From Streptacidiphilus fuscans (GTDB lineage: Bacteria; Actinomycetota; Actinomycetes; Streptomycetales; Streptomycetaceae), in assembly GCF_015690355.1 (NCBI RefSeq), contig NZ_JADPRT010000009.1, positions 297,890 through 361,889 of the forward strand: a DNA stretch of 64,000 bases, read 5' to 3'. Positions 15,536 through 23,781 of the stretch are shown here, one piece after another; positions within the stretch are counted from its first letter, which is position 1, and every line of letters starts with the position of its first letter. The position numbers were made by a program, and so were the translations under genes. A model generated the notes under the pieces. That model ran no database searches. It worked only from the letters and a program-made list of their open reading frames with translations, and was not told where the DNA came from.

Positions 15536-15790
15536 TGCCGACCCGCCGAAGAATGAACCGCATCGGGCGGATCTTGTCGCTCTCTTGGCGGATTGCGGAG
15601 GCGAGGAAGCGGTCCGGGTCTCGTCCGGACGGACGCGCACCGCCCGGCGCACGCCGGAGCGCACGAGGGTCGCACGCTCGGTCAGGATTCGGCCGCGCGT
15701 TTCCTCGGTTCCTCGGAAAGGGGAGAACTCCGGCCATTTCTGCCCCCACGAGCCTCGCGCGTACACCCCAATGAGAGACTGTCCCGCGTC

Positions 15791-16639
15791 ATGACCGCCT
15801 TCCGCGCTCCGCGCGCCGCCAGCCTGGACCTTCGCCTGCTGCGGGCTCTGCCCTTCGCGACGGTCTGCGTCCTGGTGTCCGCGCTCGGGCACGCGCTGGC
15901 CGGCGGCGGCCCGGTGCCGCTGCCGACGCTGCTGGTCGGACTGGTGCTGGTGCTCCTCGCGGGGACCGCCCTGGCCGGTCGCGAACGCAGCCTGCCCGCG
16001 ATCGCGTCGGCGCTCGCCGTCGGCGAGCTCGGGCTGCACGCCCTGTTCCACCTGTGCGCCGGTGCCTCCGGCATGGCGGGGATGAGCGGGATGCCGGGGA
16101 TGAGCGGCATGACGGGCATGGCCGGGATGAGCGGCATGCCGGGGATGAGCGGGACGGGCGGCGGAACGCCGTCCGCGCTGCTGCAGCTCGCGGCACGCCT
16201 GCTCTGCGGGCCCGGCCCCGACGGCTCGCTTGCCCTGCCTCCCGGCACCACGGCGAGCCAGATCGTCAGCCAGGCCGGTATCGACCCACACCTGTATCTC
16301 GCCTCGATCTCGACCGCTCCGGCGGCCCACGGCGTGGGCGCTTTCTGCGCCATGCTCGGGCTGAGCCCGCTGATGGTGCTCGGCCACCTGCTGGCCGCGC
16401 TGGTCGCGGGCTGGTGGCTGCGGGGCGGCGAGGCCGCGGTCTGGCGGCTGCTGGGCCTGGCCCTCGCACCGCTCGGCCAGCTGCTCCGCATGGCACTGGC
16501 GCTGCTCGCCGGGCTCACCACCACGGGCGCCCTTCGCCCCGTGCGGCGCTGGTCCGCCGACGCCTGGCGGCTGCCCGCACACGCGCTGCTGCGCCACCAG
16601 CTGGTCCGGCGCGGTCCCCCGCGCGCTCTCCTGGCCTGA
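15791..16639 (+). CDS. Membrane protein with nine-methionine repeat, probable copper-binding
   Basis: A 282-residue polytopic membrane protein (about five hydrophobic segments) starting at ATG 15791. Its hallmark is residues 94-121, where Met falls at every third position nine times in a row (95, 98, ... 119) in the pattern G-M-x. His83, His87 and Cys89 lie just before this stretch at the end of a membrane helix. Regularly spaced Met residues are soft ligands for Cu(I), as in CopA/PcoA-type and Ctr-type proteins. It opens a run of YcnI, Sco, PCuAC, CopC-CopD and DyP genes, so a role in extracytoplasmic copper handling is a reasonable inference. The underlying DNA is an imperfect tandem repeat. 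Confidence 0.72.
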   Translation: MTAFRAPRAASLDLRLLRALPFATVCVLVSALGHALAGGGPVPLPTLLVGLVLVLLAGTALAGRERSLPAIASALAVGELGLHALFHLCAGASGMAGMSGMPGMSGMTGMAGMSGMPGMSGTGGGTPSALLQLAARLLCGPGPDGSLALPPGTTASQIVSQAGIDPHLYLASISTAPAAHGVGAFCAMLGLSPLMVLGHLLAALVAGWWLRGGEAAVWRLLGLALAPLGQLLRMALALLAGLTTTGALRPVRRWSADAWRLPAHALLRHQLVRRGPPRALLA

Positions 16640-16839
16640 CCGTCCGTCTGCCGCCGTGCCCGTCCGCCTCCCCGACTCGCCTGTCCAGTCGGTGTACGGA
16701 CGACGGTTCGGCGGGGTGACCGGTCGGGCCCTGTGATTCCTGCCGAGTCCCGCCCGTGGCGGCGACTCCGTTCCGCCCGCCGTGGACAACCGGTCCACCG
16801 GCGGCCACAGGTTTTCAGGATCTCCAGGAGAGACCACCC

Positions 16840-17625
16840 ATGCGTCTGAGCGCCTTCTCTGCCCGCTCATCCGTCCGCTCGCTCCGTTCCGTGCGCTCCG
16901 CCCGCGTCGCGGTGCCCGCCGCACTGGCCGCCGCCGGCGTCCTGCTGCTGGCCGTGCCCGCCTCGGCCCACGTCACCGTGCAGCCGGGCTCCGCCGCCGC
17001 AGGTGCGGCGGACCAGGTCTTCGCGTTCCGCGTGCCGAACGAGTCGGACACCGCCTCGACGGTCAAGGTCGACGTCTTCTTCCCGACCGACCACCCGATC
17101 GCGTCCGCGCTGGTCGAGCAGGTGCCCGGCTGGACGGCCACGGTCCAGACGGCCAAGCTGACCACCCCGATCCAGACGGACGACGGCCCGGTCACCAACG
17201 CCGTCTCGGAGATCACCTGGACCGGCGGCAAGATCGCCCCCGGCCAGTACCAGGACTTCACCGTCGACTTCGGCCAGCTGCCCACCGACACCAAGCAGCT
17301 GAGTTTCAAGACGCTGCAGACCTACTCCGACGGCACGATCGTCCGCTGGATCGACACCCCCGCCGCCGCCGGGCAGCCCGAGCCCGCGCACCCGGCCCCG
17401 ACGCTGAACCTGACCACCGCGTCCAGCGACAGCACGGGCGGCGCCGCGAGCGGCAGCACCGGCGGCACCACGCAGACGGCGGCGTCCACCACGTCCGGCA
17501 GCGGCTCGGCGACCGACACGGCCGCGCGGGTGCTGGCCGGTGTCGGCCTGGTCGTCGGCGTGGCCGGCGTCGCCTTCGGCTTCCTCGGCTGGCGTCGTGG
17601 CGGACGCCGCGACAGCGCCGCCTGA
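16840..17625 (+). CDS. ycnI: YcnI-type (DUF1775) copper-binding membrane protein
   Basis: A 261-residue protein from ATG 16840 with CAGGAGAG upstream. A long basic n-region and hydrophobic core form a signal peptide cleaved near ASA-HVTVQPG, leaving His as the first mature residue, the feature of YcnI copper sites. The DUF1775 beta-domain covers about 45-195, including a conserved Trp in ITWTGG. A Ser/Thr/Gly-rich linker leads to one C-terminal transmembrane helix (about 230-250) and a basic tail, so it is anchored with its domain outside. YcnI proteins are genetically linked to CopC-CopD and bind Cu(II), probably as chaperones. Confidence 0.9.
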   Translation: MRLSAFSARSSVRSLRSVRSARVAVPAALAAAGVLLLAVPASAHVTVQPGSAAAGAADQVFAFRVPNESDTASTVKVDVFFPTDHPIASALVEQVPGWTATVQTAKLTTPIQTDDGPVTNAVSEITWTGGKIAPGQYQDFTVDFGQLPTDTKQLSFKTLQTYSDGTIVRWIDTPAAAGQPEPAHPAPTLNLTTASSDSTGGAASGSTGGTTQTAASTTSGSGSATDTAARVLAGVGLVVGVAGVAFGFLGWRRGGRRDSAA

Positions 17626-17768
17626 TCCGGTACTGATCGGAGGGGCGGGGGCGCACCCCGGCCCTGCCCCTCCTCCGCCGAGTCCGCCTCCGCCTGACCG
17701 CTTCCGCCTGACGTCCCTTCGTCTTACCGCTGCCGATCCCCGTGATCGCCAGAGAGCGAGTTCTCCGC

Positions 17769-18449
17769 ATGGCCTCCCACAACTTCTCCGCGCCCACCCG
17801 TCGTTCCGTGCTGCTCGGCTCGGTCGGCGGCGCCGCCGCACTGCTGCTGGCGGCGTGCGGCTCGTCCTCGTCCGGCTCGTCGGCCTCCGGGTCCGGGGAG
17901 CCGCAGATCGACACCTCGCAGCAGAGTGGCCCCTACCAGGGCGACTTCATGCCGCGGACCTTCGACAAGCCGTCCGTCACGCTGACCGACACCAGCGGCA
18001 AGCCCTTCAACCTGGCCACCGGCACGGCGGGCAGGGCGACGCTGCTGTACTTCGGCTACACGCAGTGCCCCGACGTCTGCCCGACCACCATGGGCGACAT
18101 CGCCGTCGCCGTCTCCAAGCTGCCGAAGGCGCAGCAGAGCCAGATCGACGTGGTCTTCGTGTCCACCGACCCGGAGCACGACACCCCGAGCGTGATCCGC
18201 AGCTGGCTCAACGCGTTCAACCCGAACTTCATCGGCCTGACCGGCGACATCAAGACGATCATCGCGGCCGCCGGCTCGGTCGGCGTCTACGTGGCCGCTC
18301 CGGCCAAGGGCCAGGAGCCCGTCCACGGCGCGCAGACGCTCGGCTTCCTGCCGACCGACAACAAGGCGCACCTGCTCTACACCAGCGGCACCACCTCGGC
18401 CGTCTTCGCGCACGACCTGCCGTACCTGATCAAGGGCGTGACGGCATGA
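17769..18449 (+). CDS. sco: SCO1/SenC-family copper chaperone lipoprotein
   Basis: A 226-residue lipoprotein from ATG 17769. Tandem Arg (RR at 11-12) precedes a hydrophobic core and lipobox LLAAC with Cys30; a Ser/Gly-rich linker follows. The thioredoxin-like SCO domain shows TLLYFGYTQCPDVCP with Cys100 and Cys104, VVFVSTDPEHDTP, and the copper-ligand His186 in PVHGAQ. SCO proteins deliver copper to the CuA site of cytochrome c oxidase; the Streptomyces lividans homologue also supports aerial development. The last codons overlap the next gene by ATGA, so translation is coupled to the PCuAC protein, its usual partner. Confidence 0.94.
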   Translation: MASHNFSAPTRRSVLLGSVGGAAALLLAACGSSSSGSSASGSGEPQIDTSQQSGPYQGDFMPRTFDKPSVTLTDTSGKPFNLATGTAGRATLLYFGYTQCPDVCPTTMGDIAVAVSKLPKAQQSQIDVVFVSTDPEHDTPSVIRSWLNAFNPNFIGLTGDIKTIIAAAGSVGVYVAAPAKGQEPVHGAQTLGFLPTDNKAHLLYTSGTTSAVFAHDLPYLIKGVTA

Positions 18450-18964
18450 CGGGCCGTCACCGCGCGCTGGTCGCGCTGGCCGTCGCCGCGCCGCTGCTGG
18501 TGGCGGGCTGCTCGTCGGCGGGAACGTCGTCCCCGGCCGCCTCGTCCGCGGGCTCGTCCGCGGCGTCGTCCGCCACGGCGGACGCGGGGACCGGCACGCC
18601 CAAGCTGAGCGTCTCCGGCGCGTACATACCGCTGCCGTCCGCGCCGGACATGGCCGCGGGCTACTTCGTGCTCACCAACGCGGGCGACAGGGCGGCACGG
18701 CTGACCGGCGTCAGCAGCCCGCAGGCGCAGAGTGTGTCGATGCACCAGAGCACCGCGACCACCATGGTCGACCTACCCTCGGTCACCGTCCCCGCGCACG
18801 GCCAGGTCGCGTTCGCCCGGGACGGCAGGCATCTGATGCTCATGGGGCTGGCCGCCCAGCCCAAGGTCGGTCAGCACATCACGCTGACCCTGCGCTTCGA
18901 CGACGCGGCTCCGCTCGACGTCGAGGCCACCGTCCAACCGCTGACGTACCAGCCGGGACAGTGA
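18446..18964 (+). CDS. PCuAC-type copper chaperone lipoprotein
   Basis: A 172-residue lipoprotein whose ATG overlaps the stop of the sco gene (ATGA). The signal has lipobox LVAGC with Cys22, followed by a ~28-residue Ser/Ala linker. The PCuAC beta-barrel contains the copper motif: Met99-His100 and Met107 in VSMHQSTATTMVD, then His129-x-Met131 in GRHLMLM. This matches the H(M)x10Mx21HxM arrangement of DR1885-like proteins and Streptomyces ECuC. It binds Cu(I) outside the membrane and hands it to SCO or directly to the oxidase CuA centre. It is the third of four or five genes in one operon. Confidence 0.93.
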   Translation: MTGRHRALVALAVAAPLLVAGCSSAGTSSPAASSAGSSAASSATADAGTGTPKLSVSGAYIPLPSAPDMAAGYFVLTNAGDRAARLTGVSSPQAQSVSMHQSTATTMVDLPSVTVPAHGQVAFARDGRHLMLMGLAAQPKVGQHITLTLRFDDAAPLDVEATVQPLTYQPGQ

Positions 18965-18988
18965 GGACGCACCGATGAGGACGCACCG

Positions 18989-20983
18989 ATGAGGCGCGCC
19001 GTCCGCTCCGCCGCGGCGCTGTTCTGCCTGCTGGCGACGCTGCTGCTGGGAAGCGCCGGAGTGGCTTCCGCGCACGCCGCGCTGCTGTCGACCACCCCCT
19101 CGCAGGGGACCGTGCTGGCCGTCGCGCCGGGCACGGTGACGCTGCACTTCAGCGAGTCGGTGACGCTGGAGACCGGTGCCGTCCGCGTCTTCGACCCCAA
19201 CGGCAAGCAGGTCGACACCGGCACCGCCGGGCACGCGGGCAACGACCCGTCGACCGCGAGCGTGTCGCTCAACCCCGCCCTGGACCAGACCCAGGGCACC
19301 TACACCGTCGCCTGGCGGGTGATCTCCGCCGACACCCACCCGGTGGCCGGGGCGTTCACCTTCTCCATCGGCCGCACCACGTCACCGGCCGCGCTGTCGG
19401 GGGTCGAGACCAACTCGGGATCGGCCGCCACCGGGTTCCTCTACGGCCTCTCGCGCTCGGTCCAGTACGGGACGTTCGCGCTGCTGGCCGGATCGGTGGC
19501 GCTGGTGCTGCTCGGCTGGCCGGGCGGGCTGCGGCTGCGCTCGGTGCAGCGGCTGATGCTCACCGGCTGGGCCGGGCTGCTGCTGTCGACCCTGGCCGAG
19601 CTGGCGCTGCGCGGGACCTACGAGGCCGGGACCGGGCTCGGCAAGGTCTTCGACCTGACCCTGCTCCGGCAGGTGCTGGGCGAGAAGCTCGGCGTGCTGC
19701 TGGCGGTGCGGGTGCTGCTGCTCGCGGGCGCGGGCGTCTACCTGGCCCTGCTCTCGGGACACGCGGGCGCGAGCGACCCGGCGGCTGAGGCCGCGAACGA
19801 CGCCCCGGCCGTCGAGCGGCGGCGACGGATCTGGCTCAGCGTCGGCGGCGCGGTGCTGGCCGTCGCGATCGCGCTGACGTGGCCGCTCGGCGACCACGCC
19901 TCGGTCGGGATGCAGGTCCCGCTGGCGATCACCTCGGACACCGTGCACGTGCTGGCCATGGGCCTCTGGCTCGGCGGGCTGGCGACCGTCCTGGTCGGCC
20001 TGCGCCGCTCCACGGCCGACGGCGGCATCGGGGTCGCGGGCGTGCGGCGGTTCTCCACGCTGGCGCTCGGCGCGGTCAGCGCGCTCGCGGTCACCGGTGT
20101 GTACCAGGCGTGGCGCGGCCTCGGCTCCTGGTCCGCGCTGACCTCGACCACCTACGGGCAGCTGCTGCTGGTCAAGATCGGCGCGGTCGCGGTGATCCTG
20201 GGCGCCGCGTGGATGTCCCGTCGCTGGCTCGGCCTGCTGCGCGCCGACACGCCGGAGCAGCAGGCCGACGCGGCGGAGGCGCTGGTCGCCGTCGGCGCAC
20301 CGGCCGTTGAGGCGGAGGCCGAGGCTGGGGGTGAGGCCGAGGCCGGTGCGGACGTCGAGTCCGCGTCCGGGGCTGCGTCCGGGGACGGTGCGGACGGCGG
20401 GTCCGAGGTGGACCCGGCGCGGGCCGCGCAGTTGGCGCGGCAGGCCAAGGCGCGGCAGCAGGCCAGCGTGCGCAAGGCGCACCAGGCCGCCCCCGCCCGG
20501 GGCATGCTGCTGCGGTCGGTGGCCGTGGAGGCCGCGTTCGCCGTCGTCGTGCTGGGCGTGACCACGCTGCTCACCAACTCCGCGCCGGGCCGGGCCGTGG
20601 CCGAACAGCAGGCCGCGACCGCCGCCGCCAACCAGGGCCCGGTCGACGTGACGCTCCCCTACGACACCGGCGGCAGCACCGCGTCCGCCAAGGGAAAGAT
20701 CACCCTCGACATCGACCCGGCCCGAACCGGGACCAACACCATGCACGCCTACCTCTACGACTCGACCGGCAAGCCGGTCGACGTCCCCGAGGTCGACGTG
20801 ACGGTCACTCTGGCCGCCCGCAGCCTGGGGCCGATGCCGGTCAAGGTGGACCACCTCGACATCGGCCACTGGGGCGCGGCGGACGTGGAGCTCCCGCTCC
20901 CCGGCACCTGGACCCTCGCGGTCACCATCCGCTCGGACGCCATCGACGAGACCACCGTGACCACACCGGTCACGGTCGGTTGA
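18989..20983 (+). CDS. CopC-CopD fusion copper transport protein with extra C-terminal domain
   Basis: A 664-residue protein starting at ATG 18989. A signal peptide ends at ASAHAALLST, exposing the N-terminal His of the CopC domain (about 29-125, with THPVAGAF supplying a second His). A CopD domain of about eight membrane helices follows (about 145-415). A long Ala/Glu/Gly-rich, highly acidic cytoplasmic segment (about 420-505) then precedes a last helix and a ~115-residue extracytoplasmic beta-rich domain (YtkA/FixH-like). CopC-CopD proteins move copper across or along the membrane. The start lies in a 14-bp tandem duplication that also creates an out-of-frame ATG at 18975. It sits between PCuAC and DyP genes. 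Confidence 0.9.
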   Translation: MRRAVRSAAALFCLLATLLLGSAGVASAHAALLSTTPSQGTVLAVAPGTVTLHFSESVTLETGAVRVFDPNGKQVDTGTAGHAGNDPSTASVSLNPALDQTQGTYTVAWRVISADTHPVAGAFTFSIGRTTSPAALSGVETNSGSAATGFLYGLSRSVQYGTFALLAGSVALVLLGWPGGLRLRSVQRLMLTGWAGLLLSTLAELALRGTYEAGTGLGKVFDLTLLRQVLGEKLGVLLAVRVLLLAGAGVYLALLSGHAGASDPAAEAANDAPAVERRRRIWLSVGGAVLAVAIALTWPLGDHASVGMQVPLAITSDTVHVLAMGLWLGGLATVLVGLRRSTADGGIGVAGVRRFSTLALGAVSALAVTGVYQAWRGLGSWSALTSTTYGQLLLVKIGAVAVILGAAWMSRRWLGLLRADTPEQQADAAEALVAVGAPAVEAEAEAGGEAEAGADVESASGAASGDGADGGSEVDPARAAQLARQAKARQQASVRKAHQAAPARGMLLRSVAVEAAFAVVVLGVTTLLTNSAPGRAVAEQQAATAAANQGPVDVTLPYDTGGSTASAKGKITLDIDPARTGTNTMHAYLYDSTGKPVDVPEVDVTVTLAARSLGPMPVKVDHLDIGHWGAADVELPLPGTWTLAVTIRSDAIDETTVTTPVTVG

Positions 20984-21027
20984 GCCGCAGGCGTCCGAAC
21001 CGCACGTACGAGAGCACATCCAGAGCA

Positions 21028-22329
21028 ATGACTGACGAAGACAGCACGACCGGTCCGCGCACCGTCTCCCGGCGTCGCCTGCTCGGCGCCGCGGGAGTCG
21101 GCGGCGCGGCCGGGATCGCGCTCGGGGTCGGCGGCTACGCGCTGGCCGACGCCCGGAGCAACTCCGCTGCCACGCAAGGCGGCAGTGGCAGTGGCCGCGC
21201 GGCGCTGACCAGCCTGGGCGCCGACGCCGTGCCGTTCCACGGCACGCACCAGGCGGGCATCGTCGAGCCGATGCAGTCGACGCTGCACGCCACGGCGTTC
21301 GACCTCACCGCCGGGACCGGCCGCCCCGGGCTGGTGTCGCTGATGAAGCGCTGGTCCGCCGCGGCCGGGGCGATGGCGGAGGGCCGGAAGCCGCCCGGCC
21401 TGACGGACGATCAGGTCGCCCTGGACGCGGGCCCGAGCTCGCTGACGGTCACCTTCGGCTTCGGCGCTTCGGTCTTCGCCAAGGCCGGACTGACCGCCCA
21501 ACTCCCGTCCCAGCTCGCACCGTTGCCGCCGTTCCCGGAGGACCGGCTGGACCGGGCGCGCTGCGACGGGGACCTGTGGGTGCAGGTCTGCGCCGACGAT
21601 CCGCTGGTGGCCTACCACGCGATGCGGACGCTGCAGCGGCTCGCGGCAGGCCAGGCCGCACCGCGCTGGCAGATGACCGGGTTCAGCCGCGCGCCCGGCG
21701 CGACACCCAAGCCGATGACCGCCCGCAACCTGATGGGCCAGATCGACGGGACCAACAACCCCAAGCCGGGCAGCTCCGGCTTCGACACGACGGTCTTCGT
21801 CCCGGGGAACGCCACGGCCGCCGGACAGCCGTCCTGGATGGCGGGCGGCAGCTACGCGGTCTTCCGGCGGATCCGGATGCTGCTCGACACCTGGGACCAG
21901 CAGTCGCTGGACCTGCAGCAGCGCACGGTCGGACGGCGCAAGGACAACGGCGCGCCGCTCTCCGGCGGGCCGGGCAGCACCGAGACCACGACCGTCGACC
22001 TCGACGCGTTCAACTCCGACGGCTCGCTGGCGATCCCGGGCGACGCGCACATCCGGGTCGCCGCCGCCGCGTCCAACCAGGGCGCGGCCATGCTGCGGCG
22101 CGGCTACTCGTACCACGACGGCTACCGCCCGGACGGCGCGCCGGACGCGGGGCTGCTCTTCATCGCGTTCCAGGCCGACCCGATGAACGGCTTCGTCCCG
22201 GTGCAGCGGAAGTTGGCGCGCGGCGACGCGCTGTCGCGGTTCCTGGTGCACGAGTCGAGCGGCCTCTACGCGGTGCCGGGCGGGGCGAGCGCCGCCGGGT
22301 ACGTCGGCCAGGCACTCTTGGAGTCCTGA
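21028..22329 (+). CDS. dtpA: Tat-exported DyP-type heme peroxidase (DtpA/EfeB-like)
   Basis: A 433-residue peroxidase from ATG 21028. The N-terminus has a Tat signal (SRRRLLGAAGVGG, residues 14-26) followed by a Gly/Ala hydrophobic core. DyP hallmarks are the GQIDG motif with catalytic Asp240, the proximal heme ligand His341 in AHIRVA, and the distal Arg357/358 in LRRGYSYHDG. DyPs oxidise dyes, phenolics or free heme with hydrogen peroxide. In S. lividans, DtpA belongs to the same gene neighbourhood as Sco and ECuC and helps mature the copper oxidase GlxA; the arrangement here is equivalent. It is the last gene of the copper operon. No strong SD is visible. Confidence 0.94.
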   Translation: MTDEDSTTGPRTVSRRRLLGAAGVGGAAGIALGVGGYALADARSNSAATQGGSGSGRAALTSLGADAVPFHGTHQAGIVEPMQSTLHATAFDLTAGTGRPGLVSLMKRWSAAAGAMAEGRKPPGLTDDQVALDAGPSSLTVTFGFGASVFAKAGLTAQLPSQLAPLPPFPEDRLDRARCDGDLWVQVCADDPLVAYHAMRTLQRLAAGQAAPRWQMTGFSRAPGATPKPMTARNLMGQIDGTNNPKPGSSGFDTTVFVPGNATAAGQPSWMAGGSYAVFRRIRMLLDTWDQQSLDLQQRTVGRRKDNGAPLSGGPGSTETTTVDLDAFNSDGSLAIPGDAHIRVAAAASNQGAAMLRRGYSYHDGYRPDGAPDAGLLFIAFQADPMNGFVPVQRKLARGDALSRFLVHESSGLYAVPGGASAAGYVGQALLES

Positions 22330-22524
22330 CCCCCGGAGCCCAGCGGAACTCCAGGGTCCCGGCGAATCCTGGGACCCTGGAGAGACCCGGGGTCGCTTTA
22401 CCGTGGCCCGCGTCCCCACCTTGGCCCGCGTCCAGCCCGCAAGACCACGAGTCCCCGGCGGCGCGGAGTCGTTAACGTTACGTCCGTGCAGCGAGCAACC
22501 AGGCGTGCACCTTTGGAGGTCACC

Positions 22525-23457
22525 GTGTCCCCGAACCGATACACCTACCTCGGTCCCGAGGGCACCTTTACCGAGGCGGCGCTGCGGACCCTTCCGGAGG
22601 CGGCGACGCGCGAGCTGGTGCCGTCCGTGTCCGTCCCGGCCGCGCTGGACGCGGTGCGCACCGGCGAGGCCTCGGCCGCGCTGGTGCCGATCGAGAACTC
22701 CGTCGAGGGCGGCATCCGGCAGACCATGGACGAGCTGGCCCAGGGCGAGCCGTTGATGATCTACCGCGAGGTGCTGCTGCCGATCGCGTTCGCCCTGCTG
22801 GTCCGCCCCGGCACCACGCTGGCCGACGTGAAGACGGTCACCGGCCACCCGGCCGCGCAGCCGCAGGTCCGGCACTGGCTCGCGCAGCATCTGCCGAACG
22901 CGGACTGGGAGTCGGCGGCGTCCAACGCCGACGGCGCCCGCCTGGTCCAGGAGGGCCGCTACGACGGCGCGTTCGCGGGCGAGTTCGCCGGGCCGCTGTA
23001 CCACCTGGAGCCGCTGGCGGCCGAGATCCACGACGCCGCCAACGCGACCACCCGCTTCGTGCTGGTCGGCCGACCGGGCCGGCCCTCCGCGCCGACGGGT
23101 GCGGACAAGACCTCGGCGGTCTTCTGGCTGGAGGACGACCACCCCGGCGCGCTGCTGGAACTGCTCCAGGAGTTCGCGGTGCGCGGCGTCAACCTGATGC
23201 GGATCGAGTCCCGCCCGACCGGGGAGGGCCTCGGCAAGTACTGCTTCGCGGTGGACGCGGAGGGGCACATCACCGACCGCCGGGTCTCCGAGGCGCTGAT
23301 GGGCCTGCACCGGATCTGCCCGCAGGTGCGCTTCCTCGGCTCGTATCCGCGGGCGGACGCGGTTCCGGCGACGGTCCGCCCCGGCACCTCGGACGCCGAG
23401 TTCACCGGTGCCGCGGACTGGCTGTCGCGCTGCCTGGACGGGCGCGGAGAGCAGTAG
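22525..23457 (+). CDS. pheA: Prephenate dehydratase
   Basis: A 310-residue enzyme that converts prephenate to phenylpyruvate in phenylalanine synthesis. GTG 22525 has GGAGGT 4 nt upstream and removes an artefactual N-terminus. The protein opens with YTYLGPEGTFTEAAL, typical of the PDT domain. Catalytic-site segments are LVPIENSVEGGI and the terminal TRFVLVGR motif (about residues 175-182), followed by a C-terminal ACT regulatory domain (about 197-280) with the phenylalanine-binding ESRPTG motif and GALLELLQEF. It is monofunctional (no chorismate mutase domain), as usual in actinobacteria. The gene is alone, next to the DnaA-box cluster. Confidence 0.96.
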   Translation: MSPNRYTYLGPEGTFTEAALRTLPEAATRELVPSVSVPAALDAVRTGEASAALVPIENSVEGGIRQTMDELAQGEPLMIYREVLLPIAFALLVRPGTTLADVKTVTGHPAAQPQVRHWLAQHLPNADWESAASNADGARLVQEGRYDGAFAGEFAGPLYHLEPLAAEIHDAANATTRFVLVGRPGRPSAPTGADKTSAVFWLEDDHPGALLELLQEFAVRGVNLMRIESRPTGEGLGKYCFAVDAEGHITDRRVSEALMGLHRICPQVRFLGSYPRADAVPATVRPGTSDAEFTGAADWLSRCLDGRGEQ

Positions 23458-23475
23458 TACACAGGCCCCTGCGGG

Positions 23476-23775
23476 TTATCCACAGGGGAGCGAGTTTTCC
23501 ACAGGCTGGGGATCGGTGTGCATGGACCAGAGGACCGGTCCATTCATGCATTAGTCCCGCAAATCGTGCAGACAAGACAAGACGGACATATAGGGATTCA
23601 GCTGCTCTGTTTCCCCAAAGTCCGCTTCCGGGACCCAAAAAATCACGCCTCCTGCCGCAAACCCGAGGTTTGACGAGCTCAGAGGCGTGATTGTTGGCAA
23701 TCCACAGGGACCTCCGCACCCCTGTGGATAACTATCTGCACATGGGGATATCCACAGCCGTGGATCTGTGGACTC
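23476..23775. promoter_or_regulatory. Cluster of DnaA-box-like 9-mers
   Basis: The non-coding interval after pheA has two perfect TTATCCACA boxes: 23476-23484 (plus) and 23723-23731 (minus). Near matches are TTTTCCACA at 23495-23503, ATATCCACA at 23748-23756, CAATCCACA at 23698-23706 and GAGTCCACA at 23767-23775 (minus). They form two groups separated by a rho-independent-type hairpin. This density is far above background for GC-rich DNA and resembles DnaA-titration clusters described outside oriC in S. coelicolor. No dnaA or dnaN gene is adjacent, so it is not oriC itself. Confidence 0.72.
23635..23692 (-). terminator. Rho-independent terminator of the deacetylase transcript
   Basis: On the minus strand an 11-bp stem (AATCACGCCTC 23641-23651 with GAGGCGTGATT 23682-23692), containing a smaller inner AAACC/GGTTT hairpin, is followed by a run of T. 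This classical U-tract is unusual in this genome. It sits about 90 bp beyond the deacetylase stop, in the middle of the DnaA-box cluster. Confidence 0.8.
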
Positions 23776-23781
23776 TCCGGA

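Noticed and set aside
23458..23781. Chromosomal replication origin
   Set aside because: DnaA boxes are few compared with Streptomyces oriC and there is no dnaA, dnaN or AT-rich unwinding element.
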